Assembly: GCA_964605655.1 (NCBI GenBank) | Contig: CAZSDK010000017.1 | Span: forward strand, 37,300-101,299 | Reading direction: 5' to 3' | From: JAKLIX01 sp964605655 | GTDB taxonomy: Bacteria > Bacteroidota > Bacteroidia > Bacteroidales > CAIXZF01 | Length of the DNA: 64,000 nucleotides | In this document: piece by piece, positions 1-10,700 of the stretch | Layout of the letters: each line of letters starts with the position of its first letter | Numbering within the stretch: position 1 is the stretch's first letter | Made by a program: the position numbers and the translations under genes | Notes under the pieces: model-generated | Seen by the model: the letters and a program-made list of their open reading frames with translations, nothing else | What the model was told of the DNA's origin: nothing | The model's database searches: none

Positions 1-2361
1 TCCGGCATCGGTCTCCAGAGTCAGAGTACAGGGGTAATAGCCGGTATCCTGGGGCATAAATGCTATCGTGGCTGTCCTGTTGCTCATGGGAGGAATAATA
101 AATGGGAAGTCCAGATCAGAAAACTGGAATACAGGATAGGTGAATCCTGCTGCCGACAGATGAAGTGTGTCGCAACCGGGGTTATTCATTGTCAGCATCT
201 GATAGCTTGATGTGTACTGCATGGTGTTGGGAAAAGAGAGGGTGTCGTTACTGAGTTCCAGCACCGGAGAACCTGTCACCGTCAGGTCGATAGGGATGGT
301 AAAGACAGGATTCAAAGGATCGTTGGTGGTCAGGATCAACTGTGTCTGGTACAGTCCTGCTACCAGGTTTTGCGTGCTCACATGCATGTCAATGACCACG
401 GAATCTCCTGCCTGAAGACTGTCCCCGGCTTCAGAGAAGCTGATCCATTCAGGTAGTTCGGTGCTGTACAGGTCCTGAATTTCTTGCACCGTCAGAGCGC
501 GGTTGTAGATGCGGAAATCATCAATATAACCCTGGTAGTATAAATCGGCAGTCCAGTTGCTCCTTCCGATATAGTTATAGTTCCTGACAATGTCCCTGGG
601 AAGTTTTGAGGTGGTCCCGGTTTTCCAGATTACTCCATTAATATATATGTAAAAAGTGTTCCCCTGGAGCACCTCGGTGAGGAAAAACCATTGGTTCAGG
701 GGCAGTGACTGACTGGTATAAACGGTACCACCGGTAGTACTGTACTCATAAACCTCTGCCTGGAAATAGCCGGTAGTTCCCCGTGAAGCAATACCGAGCA
801 CATTGTCATTGCTATTGCCGTTACCAAAGTCGAACAAGCGGCTGTAGTTCTTGTAAACCTGTTCATTCATCCAGGCAGTCACCGTGAAATCACCTGAAAA
901 ATAGACATCAGGAGGCGCGGCCAGGTAATCGTCAATACCGTCAAAATACAGGGCTCTTCCAGGATTACCATACCGGTTGGCGGCCCCGGCGGCTCCAAAT
1001 ACGGCCGCATCCCGCCCGAAAGAAGTCATATCATCGCCGTTACCATCCATCATGTAGTGCAGGATCAAACCATCGGTGTTGTATATGTTCATGTCAAAGT
1101 AGAGAGTGTTCAATCCCGTGTTGTATAAGGTCAACTGGACATCAAGGCTGTCGCCGCAACTCAGGTTCAGGTTCAATGAATCCTCGCTGGCTTCCAGGTA
1201 GGGGGCCCCCAGGCCTGTCCCGGTGAGTTGAATGATGGGGGCAACCGGTAATAAGGTCGTATCGTTGCACGCAATAATGAGATGATTGCTGAAATCCCCC
1301 ACCGAATCAGGCTTAAACGAAAGAATGACAGGCTCAGATTTTCCCGGTTTTATGAAAGAGGGATATTGAAGGACTGTAAACTGCGGACCATCAGTATAAA
1401 GACTATCTATTATTAATGTATCACAACCGGAATTATTCAGGAACAAGGTATCGGTGATGACGGCGTTTTCGAACAGGCTCCCGAAGTCAAAGGTATCGTC
1501 AGTCCACCCAAGTAATGGATACCCGGTCAGGATGAGCTCAATGGGTACCAATACCTGTGGATGATCCGGATCGTTGGTGACCAGGTAAACCAATTGCTGG
1601 TGGGTTCCCTGAAGGAGTGCTTGAGAATACATCGTAAGGGTAAGGGTCTCCGACATGCCGGGAAGCACCGACCCGTTACCGTTCGACACATTGAGCCATG
1701 GAATGATGGAACTGACCCCCTGAACCCTGAAATCATCGATCTGTACTCCGTTGTAAGTCACGGAACCATCCGTTGTAAAGAGAAATCTCACCGAAATATA
1801 ATCTCCGTCTGCAACCAGGGCGCTTAGGTCATAGTCATAATGAGTCCAGGCATAATTGTAACAGTTGAAAGTCTGGAGATTCTGCCATCCCGTACTGTTC
1901 ACGTTGATCTGAACCGACATATAGTCGTAGTTGCATTCCAGGGCGTACTGAAGCATGAAGGAAAGCCTTGCGCTGTCAGCATCGGCTATCATCAGCGAAT
2001 CCTTCAGCGTAAGTATGGCATTCCAGCTGTCCCCGTAATTGGAGAACGGGCTTTCAGTAACACACTGACCGCTGTTGTATCCCGGTGACTCTAAACCCCA
2101 GTGAGCGCTGGAAACCCAGTTGTCCAGTCCATCCTCGAAATCATCATAAAAATCATACACCTCAACCAGGCTGTAAAACAACAATCCGTCACCATTGTTG
2201 AAGATCTGAAGCGGCATGGTAATGCTGTCATCACAATGATAAATCCCTGCTGAAATGCTTTGGGGCTCCACCGACACAGAAGGCACCTGGGAGAAACTTG
2301 CGTAATAATTACATATTACCAACAAAAAGATGGTAAAGGTGTAATGAAATAAGTGTCTCAT
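1..2361 (-). CDS. Large secreted LamG-domain protein, 3' end cut off by window
   Basis: An open frame of about 787 codons runs leftwards from ATG at 2361 to the window edge without a stop, so the C-terminus is missing. The start MRHLFHYTFTIFLLVICNYY is a signal peptide ending near SFSQ. The next 250 residues form beta-rich modules with D-D-F-E-D-G-L-D-N-W, typical of discoidin/MAM-like jelly-roll domains. Two stretches with the pattern 'NSGCDTL... F..P...G.. ... L.I..ND' resemble choice-of-anchor D (ASH-like) modules. Between them, roughly residues 430-630, is a LamG/concanavalin-like domain (MDGNGDD, YFDGIDDYL, GYIDDFRIYNRAL). Proteins of this build in Bacteroidota are usually exported and end in a type IX secretion sorting domain, but that end is outside the window. 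Probably a cell-surface or released protein that binds glycans or other surfaces; the ligand is unknown. Confidence 0.8.
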   Translation of the reverse strand, partial: MRHLFHYTFTIFLLVICNYYASFSQVPSVSVEPQSISAGIYHCDDSITMPLQIFNNGDGLLFYSLVEVYDFYDDFEDGLDNWVSSAHWGLESPGYNSGQCVTESPFSNYGDSWNAILTLKDSLMIADADSARLSFMLQYALECNYDYMSVQINVNSTGWQNLQTFNCYNYAWTHYDYDLSALVADGDYISVRFLFTTDGSVTYNGVQIDDFRVQGVSSIIPWLNVSNGNGSVLPGMSETLTLTMYSQALLQGTHQQLVYLVTNDPDHPQVLVPIELILTGYPLLGWTDDTFDFGSLFENAVITDTLFLNNSGCDTLIIDSLYTDGPQFTVLQYPSFIKPGKSEPVILSFKPDSVGDFSNHLIIACNDTTLLPVAPIIQLTGTGLGAPYLEASEDSLNLNLSCGDSLDVQLTLYNTGLNTLYFDMNIYNTDGLILHYMMDGNGDDMTSFGRDAAVFGAAGAANRYGNPGRALYFDGIDDYLAAPPDVYFSGDFTVTAWMNEQVYKNYSRLFDFGNGNSNDNVLGIASRGTTGYFQAEVYEYSTTGGTVYTSQSLPLNQWFFLTEVLQGNTFYIYINGVIWKTGTTSKLPRDIVRNYNYIGRSNWTADLYYQGYIDDFRIYNRALTVQEIQDLYSTELPEWISFSEAGDSLQAGDSVVIDMHVSTQNLVAGLYQTQLILTTNDPLNPVFTIPIDLTVTGSPVLELSNDTLSFPNTMQYTSSYQMLTMNNPGCDTLHLSAAGFTYPVFQFSDLDFPFIIPPMSNRTATIAFMPQDTGYYPCTLTLETDAG

Positions 2362-2583
2362 AAAAGAAGTATTATTTTACTATAGGCTATATATCAACTT
2401 AATAATAACATAATCGCTTTACTGGCTTTGACTTAACAAAAATAATAAATATTTGGCTATGATTTAATGGATTTTAAAAGAAATGTTCAAGAAATTTCCC
2501 AGTCCCTGATGCCATTTATTAAATCAACCGGAACACTTACGTAAAAGCAAATTTTTGTAACTTAGCCGGTTCTTAACAAAAAA

Positions 2584-4251
2584 ATGATCATGTTGAAAAT
2601 TAAACACTTAACTGCAATCTTCCTCTTATCCGGGGTCCTGATCTTGCCTTCCTGCGGAAATAAAAACGCACCAACCACCAACACCATGAATGCTCCTGAT
2701 TCTTCGATCGTAAAAAAACTGAGCGAATTTGTGGAGGTAAAGCTTTCGATTGATCTTTCTGTTCTCACCATGAAAGAAAAACAAATGATACCGCTTCTCA
2801 TCAGGGTTTCGGAGATCATGGACGACCTTTACTGGAAACAATCCTATGCACCCAAGGATTCTCTTCTTGCTGCCATTAAAGATTCTGCTGTCAAAGCTTT
2901 TGTGAACCTGAACTATGGCCCCTGGGAAAGACTCAACGATAACCTCTCTTTCATACAAGGTATAGGGGAAAAGCCCAAAGGTGCCTTCTTTTATCCCCTG
3001 GATATCACGAAAGAAGAATTTGAAGCCTATAACGACCCTAATAAAACCAGTCAGTACACCCTCCTTCAAAGAAATCCTGATAAAAGCCTGAAAGTGGTCT
3101 GGTACCATGAGGCTTTCAAAGACAAGCTGACGGAAGCTTCTGACTTGCTGAAGCAGGCTGCCGGGCTCGCCGAGGACCAAGGCCTGAAAAACTACCTGAA
3201 CCTGAGGGCTGAAGCCCTCCTGACTGACGACTATTTCAACAGTGACATGGCTTGGATGGATATGAAAACCAACACCTTAGATTTTGTTGTGGGCCCCATC
3301 GAGAACTATGAGGATGAGCTTTTCGGGTATAAGACAGCTTATGAAGCAGCCATACTCGTGAAAGACAAAACCTGGAGCAAGAAACTCGAGAAATTCTCGG
3401 CCCTGCTCCCGAAATTGCAAACAGAACTCCCGGTTGAAGCGAAATACAAGAAGGAAAAACCGGGTTCCAACTCCGACCTGAATGCCTACGATATTCTTTA
3501 CTACGCAGGACAATCCAATGCCGGTGCCAAGACCATAGCCATCAACCTGCCCAACGACGAACAGGTACAGTTGAAAAAAGGCTCCAGGAGGCTTCAGCTT
3601 AAAAATACCATGAAAGCCAAATTCGATAATATTCTGGTGCCCATCTCACAAAAACTCATCGATCCCCAGCAACAAAAGAACATCACCTTCGATGCCTTCT
3701 TCAATAATGTGATGTTCCATGAAGTAGCCCACGGCCTGGGCATTAAAAACACCATCACCAACAAAGGGACGGTGAGGGAAGCCCTGAAGGAACACTATTC
3801 ATCCTTTGAAGAGGCTAAAGCCGACATCCTCGGCCTTTTCCTGGTTACCCGCCTTATCGAGTCCGGGGAGATCACCGATATCAAAGTGGAAGATTGCTAT
3901 GTCACCTACCTGGCAGGTATCATCAGGTCGGTCCGTTTCGGGGCTGGTGATAGCCACGGTAAAGCCAACATGATGTGCTTCAATTATTTTGAAGATCAAA
4001 AAGCTTTCAAACAGAATGTCGATGGAACCTATACCGTTGATTTTCAAAAGATGAAACTCGCCATGAATTCCTGGGCAGAGAAAGTGCTCAGATTTGAAGG
4101 TGACGGAGATTATGAAGCTGCTGCCGCCTACCTTAAAGCCAACAGCAACGTGAGATCAGGACTCCAAAAAGATATTGACAACCTCAGAACGGCCCACATT
4201 CCTGTTGATGTGCATTTTACCCAGGGCCTTGATGCACTGGGGCTCAAATAG
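2584..4251 (+). CDS. M49-like (DPP III-like) zinc metallopeptidase lipoprotein
   Basis: A 555-residue protein with a lipoprotein signal; the lipobox is LPSC with Cys24. A second ATG two codons in may be the true start. The zinc motif H379-E-V-A-H383 is followed about 27 residues later by E409-E-A-K-A-D, the pattern of the third zinc ligand in the peptidase M49 group. Classic DPP III enzymes have the six-residue form HExxGH. The five-residue HExxH with EEAKADI is what is known from the DPP III-like part of plant Nudix proteins and their bacterial relatives. The predicted role is a periplasmic or outer-membrane-anchored peptidase; the substrate is unknown. It lies 11 bases before gpsA and may be co-transcribed with it. 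Confidence 0.75.
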   Translation: MIMLKIKHLTAIFLLSGVLILPSCGNKNAPTTNTMNAPDSSIVKKLSEFVEVKLSIDLSVLTMKEKQMIPLLIRVSEIMDDLYWKQSYAPKDSLLAAIKDSAVKAFVNLNYGPWERLNDNLSFIQGIGEKPKGAFFYPLDITKEEFEAYNDPNKTSQYTLLQRNPDKSLKVVWYHEAFKDKLTEASDLLKQAAGLAEDQGLKNYLNLRAEALLTDDYFNSDMAWMDMKTNTLDFVVGPIENYEDELFGYKTAYEAAILVKDKTWSKKLEKFSALLPKLQTELPVEAKYKKEKPGSNSDLNAYDILYYAGQSNAGAKTIAINLPNDEQVQLKKGSRRLQLKNTMKAKFDNILVPISQKLIDPQQQKNITFDAFFNNVMFHEVAHGLGIKNTITNKGTVREALKEHYSSFEEAKADILGLFLVTRLIESGEITDIKVEDCYVTYLAGIIRSVRFGAGDSHGKANMMCFNYFEDQKAFKQNVDGTYTVDFQKMKLAMNSWAEKVLRFEGDGDYEAAAAYLKANSNVRSGLQKDIDNLRTAHIPVDVHFTQGLDALGLK

Positions 4252-4262
4252 AAATCCATTCC

Positions 4263-5255
4263 ATGGAACCCAGAATATCGGTCATTGGAGGGGGTAGCTG
4301 GGGTACCGCCCTGGTTAAAGTGCTTGCAGAGAACTCTCAGGTGGTCAACTGGTGGGTGAGACAGAAGGAGACAGCCCGGCATATCGAGCAGTTCCATCGT
4401 AATCCCAACTATCTCAGTTATCTGGAACTCCCCATCAGCAAGATCAGGCTGTTCACTGTACTGAAAGAATTGGTGGAACAATCTGAGATCATTGTATTTG
4501 CAGTTCCTTCTGCCTTTCTGACTGAAACGCTGCGGGAACTCTCACCGAAAGACCTTGAAAATAAGATCATTGTGTCTGCCATCAAAGGCATCGTTCCGGA
4601 AGCCTTTACCATCGTCAGTAAATACTTCCAACAATATTATATGGTAGACTTCCAGAACATCGGTATCATTTCCGGTCCTTGTCATTCCGAAGAAGTTGCC
4701 ATGGAAAGGCTATCATTCCTGACGGTGGCTTTTAACGACCCTCTCAAATCCGACCTGATGATCCAAAAGCTGTCGAGCCGGTACATGAAACTGGCCGGAA
4801 CCCGCGATATTCTTGGTGTCGAATATGCCGCTGTGCTGAAAAATATCATGGCCATTGCCAATGGTATCTGCGTGGGGCTTGGTTATGGAGATAACTTCCA
4901 GTCGGTGCTGATAGTCAATGCTATACAGGAGGTGAAACGTTTCCTCGATAAGATCAACACCATGGACCGGGATATCAATAACTCGGTTTACGTGGGAGAC
5001 CTGATCGTGACCGCCTATTCCCAGTTCAGCCGGAACAGAACCTACGGACATCTTATTGGAAAGGGTTATTCTCCCAAGTTCGCCCAGATAGAGATGAATA
5101 TGGTGGCCGAAGGATACTATGCCGTGAAAGGTATCTGGGAAATCAACAAAGAATTTGGAGTTTATATACCTATCTCTGAGTCAGTGTATAAAATTCTTTA
5201 TCTGAACGCCGATCCGAGAGAGGAAATGAAGGCCCTGGCCAGTCAACTTAATTAA
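4263..5255 (+). CDS. gpsA: Glycerol-3-phosphate dehydrogenase [NAD(P)+]
   Basis: A 330-residue cytosolic enzyme that reduces dihydroxyacetone phosphate to sn-glycerol-3-phosphate, the backbone of membrane phospholipids. The N-terminal Rossmann motif GGGSWGTAL (residues 9-17) binds the nicotinamide cofactor. The C-terminal catalytic domain holds the conserved lysine K193 in AAVLKNIMAIANG, and then GLGYGDN. Length and motif order are normal for the family. It follows the M49-like lipoprotein gene by 11 bases, so the two may share a transcript, although no functional link is obvious. Confidence 0.92.
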   Translation: MEPRISVIGGGSWGTALVKVLAENSQVVNWWVRQKETARHIEQFHRNPNYLSYLELPISKIRLFTVLKELVEQSEIIVFAVPSAFLTETLRELSPKDLENKIIVSAIKGIVPEAFTIVSKYFQQYYMVDFQNIGIISGPCHSEEVAMERLSFLTVAFNDPLKSDLMIQKLSSRYMKLAGTRDILGVEYAAVLKNIMAIANGICVGLGYGDNFQSVLIVNAIQEVKRFLDKINTMDRDINNSVYVGDLIVTAYSQFSRNRTYGHLIGKGYSPKFAQIEMNMVAEGYYAVKGIWEINKEFGVYIPISESVYKILYLNADPREEMKALASQLN

Positions 5256-5288
5256 TATCTGAACTACTGTGATTTAATATTTTACTTT

Positions 5289-7472
5289 ATGAAGAAGTTA
5301 CTAAATTTTACATTTTTTCTGATCATCTCGCTGAGTGGATTTGCCTTTAACCCCCCGGATGAAGGCATGTGGTTACCGATGTTTCTCGATCGACTGAATT
5401 ACGTTGACGTACAGAAGATGGGACTGAGACTTACGAAAGAAGAGCTATACAGCATTAACCATTCCAGCCTGAAAGATGCCATCGTGGGCCTTTCCTCCGA
5501 TGGTGGAGCTCCCGACGGATACTTCTGTTCAGGAGAAATGGTGAGTGAAGAAGGACTAATGTTTACCAATCATCATTGCGGATATGATGTGATCCAGAAA
5601 CACAGCACTCTTGACCACGACTACCTGACCAACGGGTTCTGGGCTTATACCAAAGCCGAAGAACTTCAGAACGAAGGTCTTACAGCTTCATTCCTGGTGC
5701 GAATGGATGATGTCACCTCTAAAGTACTGGAAGGCATTGCCGATACCACTCCCGATCAGACCCGGTCAAAGAAAATCAGGGAAAGGATAGAGAAAATCGC
5801 GGAAGAAGCCCAGCAGGACAGCCTCTTTGAAGCCGTTGTGAAAGCCTTCTATTCAGGAAATGAGTATTACCTGTTTGTTTATAAGACTTACAAAGATGTC
5901 AGACTGGTTGGAGCCCCCCCCTCGAGTATCGGAAAATTCGGGGGCGATACCGACAACTGGATGTGGCCCCGGCATACCGGCGACTTTTGTATCTTCAGGA
6001 TCTATACCGCACCCGACGGATCTCCTGCCGAATACTCCGAGAAGAACATCCCTTTGAAACCCGATCATCACCTTCCTGTCTCCCTGAAAGGAGTGAAAAA
6101 AGACGACTATGCCATGATCTGGGGATATCCCGGAACCACCGAACGCTATCTCACCTCACACGGAGTGAAATACACCCTTGAAAAACTCAATCCAGCCCTG
6201 ATCGATCTGTTTGGAAAGAAACTGGAAATCTGGAAGGAAGATATGGACAACGACAAAGCCGTCAAGATCATGTATTCATCCAAATACGCCATGATCGCCA
6301 ATGGATGGAAAAATTTTATTGGTGAGAACCGTGGACTTAAAAGATTAAAAGTCTATGACAAGAAAAAGGAGCTCGAAGACCAGTTTCTGGCCTGGGTGAA
6401 TAAAGACCCCGAACGTAAAGCAAAATATGGGGAATGTCTTAATATGATCGGTGCCTCCTACGAGGAATCCAGCAAGAATGCCACTCCCTTCTTTTATTCC
6501 CTTCTTGGGTTGTTTCGTGGTGCGGAAGCAATGACACTGGTCCAGGAATCGGCCGGCTTGTACGGAGCCCTGGAAAACGCCAAGAATGACCCTGAGGGGC
6601 TCAAAGCCAGTGTTGCAGAAATGAGGGAAACAGCCAAAGAGTTTTTTAAGGACTACAGTCCGCCCACCGATCAGAAAGTGATGGCCTCCTTGTTTAAAAT
6701 GTGTTACCAGGATATTCCTGCCGATCAGCTGCCTTCTATTGTAAGCGAAGTGGCCCGGAAAGAAAAAGGCGATTTCAACGACTGGGCTGAGGACATCTTT
6801 GAATCTTCCATCTTTACTAACGAGGCCAGGTTCAATAAGTTCCTCGATAAACCCAGCCTGAAAAAGCTTGCAAAAGATCCGCTGTATAAAGTCTATACCA
6901 ATATCTTCCAGAAGGTATCAGGACTTTCAGGAATGATGCAGGCCAACAATAAGAAAAAATCGAAAGGTGAGCGATTGTTCGTTGCCGGCCTCAGGGAAAT
7001 GAATCCCCAGAAATACTATTATCCAGATGCCAACTCCACCATGAGGTTCACCTATGGTGAAGTACTCGACTATACCGCTGCCGATGCAGTCCATTATGAT
7101 TATGTGACCCACCTCAGCGGTGTCATGGAAAAAGAGGACCCCTCCAACGATGAGTTCATCGTTCCACAGAAACTCAAAGAGCTTTACCAGCAGAAGGACT
7201 TCGGCCCTTACGGGGAAAATGGCAACCTGATCACCTGCTTCCTCACCACCAACGACATAACAGGAGGCAACTCGGGCAGCCCCGTGATCAACGGTAACGG
7301 TGAACTCATCGGTATTGCCTTCGATGGCAACTGGGAAGCCATGAGCGGAAATATCGCCTTTGAACAGGATCTTCAAAGAACGATCTGTGTGGATATCAGA
7401 TATGTACTGTTTGTCATAGATAAATATGCCGGTGCGACGAATCTTATTAAAGAGCTTACAATAAGGAAATAA
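5289..7472 (+). CDS. S46 family dipeptidyl peptidase, DPP7-type
   Basis: A 727-residue exported serine peptidase that releases dipeptides from peptide N-termini in the periplasm, a mainstay of peptide feeding in Bacteroidota. The signal peptide ends near GFAF. The chymotrypsin-like triad is visible as H96 in TNHHCGYD, D222 in GGDTDNW and S662 in GGNSGSPV. The residue 18 positions after the catalytic serine decides specificity in the characterised enzymes: Arg gives acidic P1 (DPP11), Gly gives hydrophobic P1 (DPP7). Here it is Gly680 in AFDGNW, so I infer DPP7-type specificity. The gene is followed by a strong terminator and seems to stand alone. Confidence 0.88.
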   Translation: MKKLLNFTFFLIISLSGFAFNPPDEGMWLPMFLDRLNYVDVQKMGLRLTKEELYSINHSSLKDAIVGLSSDGGAPDGYFCSGEMVSEEGLMFTNHHCGYDVIQKHSTLDHDYLTNGFWAYTKAEELQNEGLTASFLVRMDDVTSKVLEGIADTTPDQTRSKKIRERIEKIAEEAQQDSLFEAVVKAFYSGNEYYLFVYKTYKDVRLVGAPPSSIGKFGGDTDNWMWPRHTGDFCIFRIYTAPDGSPAEYSEKNIPLKPDHHLPVSLKGVKKDDYAMIWGYPGTTERYLTSHGVKYTLEKLNPALIDLFGKKLEIWKEDMDNDKAVKIMYSSKYAMIANGWKNFIGENRGLKRLKVYDKKKELEDQFLAWVNKDPERKAKYGECLNMIGASYEESSKNATPFFYSLLGLFRGAEAMTLVQESAGLYGALENAKNDPEGLKASVAEMRETAKEFFKDYSPPTDQKVMASLFKMCYQDIPADQLPSIVSEVARKEKGDFNDWAEDIFESSIFTNEARFNKFLDKPSLKKLAKDPLYKVYTNIFQKVSGLSGMMQANNKKKSKGERLFVAGLREMNPQKYYYPDANSTMRFTYGEVLDYTAADAVHYDYVTHLSGVMEKEDPSNDEFIVPQKLKELYQQKDFGPYGENGNLITCFLTTNDITGGNSGSPVINGNGELIGIAFDGNWEAMSGNIAFEQDLQRTICVDIRYVLFVIDKYAGATNLIKELTIRK

Positions 7473-7526
7473 AATCCCCGTTATGTAAGCGCTTGCTTTG
7501 TTCAATGTTCATCCTCAGGGATGCGT

Positions 7527-7556
7527 AAGGCCGGGTTTATCCCGGCCTTTTTTTTT
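7527..7556 (+). terminator. Rho-independent terminator after S46 peptidase
   Basis: The stem AAGGCCGGG (7527-7535) pairs perfectly with CCCGGCCTT (7541-7549) around a five-base loop and runs into a tract of about ten T. It closes the S46 peptidase transcript and separates it from the SusC/SusD operon. Confidence 0.9.
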
Positions 7557-7645
7557 CAATTTACAGTAAGAGAAGAGGTTAACAGATACCTCTTTTTTTT
7601 TTGATGATAATAGGGAAAAAAGTCAGAATAATTTATAACAATACT

Positions 7646-7653
7646 TATATTTG
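7646..7653 (+). promoter_or_regulatory. Possible -7 box upstream of SusC gene
   Basis: TATATTTG fits the Bacteroidota -7 element TAnnTTTG and lies 57 bases before the SusC start codon. No TTG is found at the expected distance upstream, so this is only a half match. Confidence 0.3.
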
Positions 7654-7710
7654 AGTCTCGAAAGGAAGATTAATACACACTCACTACTTTATTAACCTAA
7701 TCTATTAACC

Positions 7711-10700
7711 ATGAAAAGACGATTACTCATTGCATCTTTGCTGGTCTTTCTGGGTTTGCAATTCAGCTTCGCCCAAAGACAAATCTCCGGTAAGGTAACC
7801 AGTGCGGAAGATGGTTCACCTCTGCCCGGAGTAACCGTCGCAGTCAAGGGGACTCAAATTGGGACCCTGACAGATCTCGACGGAAAGTACACCCTCAGCG
7901 TACCATCGTCAGCGACCACCCTGGTATTCAGCTACATCGGTATGAAAGCAGAGGAAGTGGAAATTGGTGCCAAAACCGTGATTGACATCGTTCTGCAGTC
8001 CAGTACCACTCAAATTGAAGGGGTCGTGGTCACGGCCCTGGCTATCCCGCGTGAAAAGAAATCACTGGGATATGCCACCCAGGAACTGAAAGGAGACAAT
8101 GTCTCGGCCGTGAAGACCGACAACGTTCTGAATTCATTGTCTGGTAAGGTTTCCGGGGTTCAGGTAAGGAAAACTACCAATATGGGAGGATCCACCAACA
8201 TCCTTCTTCGTGGTAGCAAATCACTCACCGGTGACAACCAGGTGCTCTTCGTCGTCGACGGAGTTCCCATTAGTAACGACAACACCAACTCCAACTCTCA
8301 AAGGCAGGCCGGACTTGGATTCGACTATGGCAACGCAGCTTCCGACATTAACCCCGACGACATCGAGTCCATCAATGTGCTGAAGGGTTCTGCTGCTACC
8401 GCCTTGTACGGATCCCGTGCCGCTAATGGTGTGATCATGATCACGACTAAAAAAGGTAAAATTCCTTCCACCCTGGTTGTTAAGAAAGGCATTGGTGTTA
8501 CCATCAATTCAGGTGTCACCGTTGGCTTTGTCGACAAAAAAACCTTCCCCGAATATCAAAAAGATTACGGTGGAGGGTACGGACACTATTATGCCGGACC
8601 GGATGCTTACTGGAACATGCTCGACTTTAACGGTGACGGAGTGGAAGAACAATGGGTCGTTACCTCGGAAGATGCTTCCTATGGCGCACCCTTTGATCCC
8701 AACCTCATGGTGTACCAATGGAATGCCGTAGACCCAGAAACACCCAACTATTTCAAGGCTACTCCATGGGTGGCTGCCGAAAACGGGCCCATCACTTTCT
8801 TTGAAAACCCTGTGACCATCACCAACAGCATCGCCATCGACAACTCTTTCACCGGTGGCAGCTTCAGGATGTCATATACCAATTACAACCAGCAGGGTAT
8901 CCTTCCGAACAGCGAATTGAAAAAGAACAATTTCCTGTTCAATGGTTCCTATAACGTGACCGACAGACTGACGGCCTCCGTGGGTGCCAACTATATTAAA
9001 CAAAATGCCCTGGGACGTAACTCCACCGGATATTCAGACAACATCATGGGATCTTTCCGCCAATGGTACCAAACCAATGTGGATATCAAGGAACAGAAGG
9101 AACTTTTCGACCTCACCGGGAGAAATATCACCTGGAACTGGTCCGATCCCACTGATCCTGTTCCCATATACTGGGACAACTACTACTGGACCCGTTACAA
9201 AAACTATGAATCAGACGGCAGGGACCGTTTCATCGGGAACATGTCACTGAATTATAAAATCAATGACTGGTTGAATGTCATGGGCCGTGTGGCAACCGAC
9301 TTCTATAACGAGCTTCAGGAAGAAAGAAGAGCCATCGGAAGCGTTGCTACTCCCTTTGGTATAGGAACAGGTGCCGACGGAAGTACCGGAAGAAGCGATC
9401 AGCAATCCGGGTACCTCCGCCGTGATATCACCTTCAGTGAATTCAACTATGATCTGATGTTGAATTTCAACAAGAACCTCACCAAAAACTGGAACCTGAA
9501 AGGTGTTTTGGGAACCAACATCCGCAGGACCAATTACAACAGGATGATCTCCTCCACCAATGGCGGTCTCGGCATTCCTGAGCTTTACTCCCTGCAGAAC
9601 AGCGTCGGTGCACTGCCCTTCCCTAAAGAATTGGCTTCAAAGGTTGGTGTTGATGGTATCTATGGAAGCGCTTCTTTCGGGTACAAAGATTATCTCTATA
9701 TCGATGGAACCCTCAGAAGAGATCATTCCTCCACCTTGCCTGTCGACAACAGCATTTATTACTATCCTTCCGTGGCAACCAGCTTCATCTTTTCCAACTT
9801 TATCCCGAAAAATGAGTGGCTGTCGTTCGGAAAAGTCAGGCTGAACTACGCACAGGTTGGTAACAGCGCCGGTTTCGATCAGCTGACCGATAATTATACC
9901 GTGCTCTATCCTTTCTCCAGCCCGACCATCTCCGTTTCAGGGACCAAGAAGGCTCCTGAACTGAAACCCGAAAAGACCAACAGTCTGGAAGGTGGTCTCG
10001 AGATGTTCTTCTTCGGAAGAAGACTGGGCTTCGATCTCGCTTTGTATAAAACCAACACCGTTGACCAGATCCTTCCCATTGCTCTTTCCACAGCAACGGG
10101 TTATACCTACAGGATGGTCAATGCCGGAGAGATCCAGAACAAGGGTATAGAGCTGGCCATTATGGGAACACCCATCAAGATGAAAGACTTCAAATGGGAG
10201 GTGACCCTCAACTGGGCCAGGAATGTGAACGAAGTCATTTCCCTTATGGAAGGACTGGATAACCTGCAGCTGGGATCCTTCCAGGGCGGTATCACCCTCA
10301 ATGCACGCGTGGGCGAACCTTACGGCGTGCTCTGCGGTACCGATTACACTTACCTCAACGGGTACAGGGTGGTCAGTGCCTCCAGTGGACAATTCATCAA
10401 GACAGGGACCTCCGATCAGGTCATCGGTAATGTGAATCCCGACTGGACAGGTGGTATCTATAATACATTTACCTATAAGAACTGGTCTTTGGGATTCCTG
10501 GTAGATATCCAGAAAGGCGGAGACATCTTCTCCCTCGATATGTATTACGGACTTGCCTCCGGTTTGTACAAAGAAACATCTTTCACGAACGATTTAGGCA
10601 ACCCGGTCAGAAACACCAATGCTGATGGCGGTGGTTTCATCAACCAGGGCGTGAATCCCAACGGCAACTGGAACCAGACCAGGATTCGTGCCGACAGGTA

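Noticed and set aside
1527..2088. Several plus- and minus-strand frames of 69-88 codons in the first gene
   Set aside because: They overlap the continuous minus-strand LamG protein frame and have no codon or motif support.
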